Assembly (NCBI RefSeq): GCF_964340395.1
Contig: NC_135551.1
Location: 10,198,879 to 10,262,878, forward strand
From: Glandiceps talaboti
Taxonomy: Eukaryota; Hemichordata; Enteropneusta; Spengelidae
Length of the DNA stretch: 64,000 bases
Direction of reading: 5' to 3'
The notes under the pieces are model-generated. The model was not told the origin of the DNA and searched no databases. It saw only the letters and a list, made by a program, of their open reading frames with translations. The position numbers and the translations under genes are program-made. Numbering within the stretch: position 1 is the first letter of the stretch; every line of letters starts with the position of its first letter. Below, piece after piece: positions 41,595 to 64,000 of the stretch.

Positions 41595-42238
41595 TAGGGC
41601 AAACTTCAAACTTCTCAAAATAAGGTTAGACGATTTATCCTGGATATGCCACCGCGGACTCATATTGAACCAACTCATTTCAAAGAATTGGGATGGCTTC
41701 CCGTCGGCCACAGGGTTTCATATATTAAGCTCAACCATGTACAGAGTTAGAACAGGATTGACACCGAAGTATCTATCCGATTCATTTGTTTTTAATAGTC
41801 ATGTATATAGAACTAGATCCGGTCCCTATTCAATTTTTATTCCAGGCGGGGCTCGGTTTTATAAGAATAGTTTTGTTTAAACAGTCAGTGTGCAATGGAA
41901 CAAAGTACCAACTAATGTACAGAGCATAACTTCTAGAACTCTTTTTAAGAAAAAGGCTGAAAGGATGCCTTTATGATTTAATGGATCGATGTGTAAAGGA
42001 TGACTTCCTTTTTTACTGATTGTTGTTTTGTCTCTTGTGAGTTTAATCTGTATTTTGGTAAAGTTGAGTTTGTCTGTTCTATGTGGGACCACAGTGGAAA
42101 TAGGTTTTTAACTTTTCTGTGTTATCCCAGCACAATAACGTTTATTTTGTCTGTTGTATTGTTTTCTGTATACTGAATGTTTCTTGTGCTGAAATAAATT
42201 AAATTAAATTAAATTAAATTAAATTAAATTAAATTAAA
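41595..42238 (+). mobile_element. LINE 3' end (non-LTR retrotransposon) with (AAATT)n tail
   Basis: The sequence encodes, in successive frames, FILDMPPRTHIEPTHFKELG then WLPVGHRVSYIKLNHV, then MYRVRTGLTPKYLSD and, after another shift, WNKVPTNVQSITSRTLFKKK. LGWLPVxxRxxYxKLxxxYR...P.YLSD...RTRSG and the closing WNxxPxxxxS...FKxxxK are typical of the C-terminal end of CR1/L2/jockey-type ORF2. Two frame changes show decay. The AATTA-type tail at 42189-42238 is the retrotransposition end. The copy is 5'-truncated. Confidence 0.75.
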
Positions 42239-42611
<373 letters not shown>

Positions 42612-43114
42612 CACACACATATACATGTATATATACACACATACAGGTTAAACATTGGTATGATTATATTACCTCTCAAATTTCATATGTTTCATTTTAA
42701 GAATAGTAAAATAAAAATTACTATGTGTTATAACCAATGTGTGCTGGGTCATATTGCGTATAGCACGGATTATGTTTTATAATTAGACTATGAGGTCGTT
42801 AAGTTATATATCAGTTGAGTATCCATTAACATTACGCGGGTAGACAAATTGCAGTGGGGAACATTACTTTGTCATACACGTTTTCAGCCACAGCCACGAA
42901 TGCTTCATCAAACAGTTATGGCGACTAATGTATAATGAAATTATCTCAAAATGTGTGTAACTTTGTCGGAGGATTAAAATGACAATCAAATGCTTTTTTT
43001 TTATGATTACCTTGCTTAGTTGACAATGTCACGTTTTACTACAGTTGCAATAAATTGTCTAAAATATATACACAGCATGATGGGTTATATCACATTGCTA
43101 GATCTTAGACCACG

Positions 43115-43432
43115 TGGAGTAATGATAGATGAACGGTTAGAGTGGTTGGTTTGCGTTTTGGTATGATTCCAGCCTCGCGTTTGCCGTTTGTTTCTGAATG
43201 GCTAAAGTTCTTGGTCAGGATTTGAACTACGAGTGTGCTCCGGCCAGTCAACCCAGCTGTATAATTAGGGACCTGGTAGGGTAGAGGTTGCAATGTGAAT
43301 AATTTAATCACATATACTTATAGAGGCTGCAATAAATCGCATGCCCCTAAGGAGTTGCGGAAGTATAAAGTCCTGGGGTAATAACTGTAAAGCGCATGCA
43401 GAAAGCACACGCAGAGAAAACTAACATTACTA
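43115..43432 (+). mobile_element. tRNA-derived SINE, copy 3 (diverged)
   Basis: Matches the other copies at GGTTAGAGTGGTTGG, GAATGGCTAAAGTTCTTGG, GGGACCTGGTAGGGTAGAGG and GGAGTTGCGGAAGTATAAAG. Box B is degraded, and the 3' end has lost part of the AAAGCGCTATATAA end. It also carries a short internal insertion. Confidence 0.75.
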
Positions 43433-44064
43433 TAATATAATTATTGTGTGCACCACAAGCAATGCATGTGTATTTATCTATTGTTAGGTTTTACCTAACA
43501 ACATGAGTTTAAAGAAATCGGTCTTGCATAGCTACTGTAAGGTGCGTGTGATATATGCAAGAACTGGCTGAAGTTTGATAATTAATCCCTGACAGTCAAG
43601 TTCATAAAAGAAGACTTGCACCTGGTAATATGGAAGTAGACACTTGAATGAAGTCATTATGTATTACAGTTTTTGAAATTGCAGTAAACCGCGATATTTT
43701 ACCACAGGTATAGCCTCAATTGTCACACTTGATGCGATTACACAGTGAAACTAATTGACCTGAGTACGTATTATATAACATACCAATTTTGTACCAGGTT
43801 TGAACGAGAAATAGATATTACATGCCACCGAAATTATGTATAGCGGACGGAGGGACGCACTGAGCATATTGCAATAGCCCCTCCCCCTCCTTCGAGGGGC
43901 TAATAAGAAAATAAGACAATAAAAATGAGTGAATGTGCGTGATGGATACATTTTATCTAAGACTACCACAGATTTGATGTTAGATAATGTAGGATAATTA
44001 ACACTGACAAAATTCGCCCTGTCTTCTGATTGATATTCTATAGTATTCCTGAAGACCCAAAAAC

Positions 44065-62582
<18,518 letters not shown>

Positions 62583-64000
62583 GCGACATCAAGATGTAGC
62601 CTTGGTCACCCCAGTAGTTACCATAACTGAAATCAAAGTAAAATGTTTGATGAAATGAGGGTATGTCGTTTCGATATAAAACAACTTTAATTGTGTTGTT
62701 CTATTACTATACAATGCGGGAAATCATAGAACGAGTAAAAGAAATATGTGTGATAGAAATTACTTGTGATTATAAATTTTCCTAGGTTACAAGGCATTCT
62801 TGTAGTTACAATAACACAATGCGTACGTAGTGCTTTGCAATTGATTGACTCATTAATTAGGCTATGTTCTTTTTAATGATATTGTGAAGTAGAAAACACA
62901 GTAAAGTGGTTTTATTAATCAAAAATAAAAAAATAACTTCCCATTTCTTATCAATGTGACCACTGTGAAATACAATTATATGAGATTCACCATTTTCATG
63001 ATCACCAACCATGACTCCAGAAAGTGCCTTTTAAGTTTTAGAAGACTGATACCTTGTCTCTGTTTCTAGTTTTTCTCGGGCCCAGTCGTCAAATTTCAAA
63101 ATTACACAACAGTGGTGAATCGCGAAACATGTGGGCTTGTAATAGACTCAATCGACTTAATTATTAAATCGGTAGGTGACACAACAACCATAAACTCGGT
63201 AATAGAAGCATTATGGTTAAAATATATATTTCTCCATCAACTGCCTTAAAGGAGAATCATTGATGCACCTATATCTTAGACCATCTCTATCATTATCATT
63301 GAAGCCTATCATTATCCAGCCAACAGCCAAAATCATGAAGTTCCTTTTACAGTACCAATGCTTTTACACCATAGTTGCCAAGTTAAATTCAAAGTTATTT
63401 CACAGATGATTCGACATAAAGAAGTTGATACATCTTCAAAAGCAAAGTATTCAAAATATTCTAAGTGGAAAGTATACGTTTGTGATGAGCCTTACAGCCG
63501 CCGGAAAGTCAGGTGTGAGACAGTAAGTATAACGTATAGGTCAAGTATACAGTAGGTCAAGATTGTATATCTTGGCAAACGTTATCATGGGAACAATGTT
63601 TGGTGGAATGTGAATGCTAAATAATCCAGGGATTAAAATTTAACTTGGGCTCCGTCGCGTTTAATATTTTTTAATCCCAGGACTGTTCTTTATACTAAGC
63701 CGCTAAGAGAGTTTAGTTTCAAGAGTTGACATACAAATAGCTCTACAATACAATTCGAGTAAAATAACGGAAAGCGGATTTGGAAAGAATAAAAAAGCCT
63801 AACATTTCTCATCACAACGGTTTTTAACTTTTATAATGACATTGGCATTAATCACGTGACTGTCCATACCTGTTTTTAACAATCCAATAGTCCTGTCCAT
63901 CTCTACTACCATACCCAACTACCAATACAGCGTGATCCAGAGCATCCTGACTACACGTTACTTCATTGTATACACCTGGTGGCAAGGAGCAAGTATAAAA
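62583..64000 (-). CDS. Papain-family (C1A) cysteine peptidase, C-terminal exons
   Basis: Two minus-strand exons are clear: 63870-64000 (running off the right edge) and 62583-62626. The first encodes [16 protein letters not shown], then [17 protein letters not shown] and QDYWIVKN; the second completes [16 protein letters not shown]. These contain the catalytic His ([10 protein letters not shown]) and the catalytic Asn (KNS) of cathepsin L-type enzymes and the WGDxGY motif. The junction codon AG/T restores Ser. The usual KNSWG has Tyr in place of Trp. The propeptide and the catalytic Cys lie beyond 64000. The enzyme is lysosomal or secreted by family. The last exon was not securely found. Confidence 0.85.
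63410..63522 (+). CDS. Exon-like frame on the plus strand inside the cathepsin intron
   Basis: TTATTTCACAG precedes and GTAAGTAT follows an open segment reading [20 protein letters not shown], then [19 protein letters not shown]. Both splice borders are good, but the peptide is not recognised and no partner exon was found. It may be chance. Confidence 0.25.

Overview
This window is nuclear DNA from an intron-rich animal. Genes are split by GT-AG introns, and exons are a small part of the sequence. Introns and spacers are full of microsatellites, foldback elements, tRNA-derived SINEs and LINE tails. The three recognisable housekeeping proteins (HTATSF1, CSTF2, CPTP) look like generic bilaterian orthologues. 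CSTF2 lacks the vertebrate MEARA-type repeat. The style of the repeats suggests a marine invertebrate, perhaps a hemichordate or amphioxus-like deuterostome. That is an impression only; no diagnostic marker is present.

Layout. (1) 1-3.9 kb: the 5' half of HTATSF1 on the minus strand (three exons seen; the rest lies beyond base 1). (2) 4.06-21.45 kb: a complete 12-exon CSTF2 gene on the plus strand (524 aa predicted), head-to-head with HTATSF1 across 231 bp. Its introns carry several DNA transposons, including a three-level nest at 14.1-17.0 kb and two related elements whose terminal repeats have grown into minisatellites. (3) 22.2 kb: a possible membrane-protein exon on the minus strand, overlapping the CSTF2 3' region. 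(4) 23.1-25.8 kb: CPTP (ceramide-1-phosphate transfer protein), complete at 218 aa, with an untranslated first exon. (5) 26-44 kb: mostly repeat-rich, gene-poor DNA, with a 30-bp minisatellite, a weak gene fragment at 33.6 kb, an orphan exon-like ORF at 39.3 kb, SINEs and a LINE 3' end. (6) 44.07-59.2 kb: a secreted multidomain gene of 14 exons, all junctions in phase 1, encoding a signal peptide and six tandem five-bladed tectonin/tachylectin-like beta-propellers with unusual adjacent cysteines (predicted 1346 aa). Part of this gene is a recent 1.8-kb tandem duplication. One copy has been interrupted by a 3-kb TTAA-flanked transposon, while the other copy preserves the empty site. (7) 62.6-64 kb: the C-terminal exons of a papain-family (C1A) cysteine peptidase on the minus strand, running off the right edge.

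Functional links. HTATSF1 (splicing/elongation cofactor) and CSTF2 (3'-end processing) share an intergenic promoter and could be co-expressed. The propeller gene and the cathepsin-like gene are both predicted to act outside the cytosol, but nothing seen here ties them together. The most unusual material is the propeller gene with its duplication history and the transposon-derived minisatellites.
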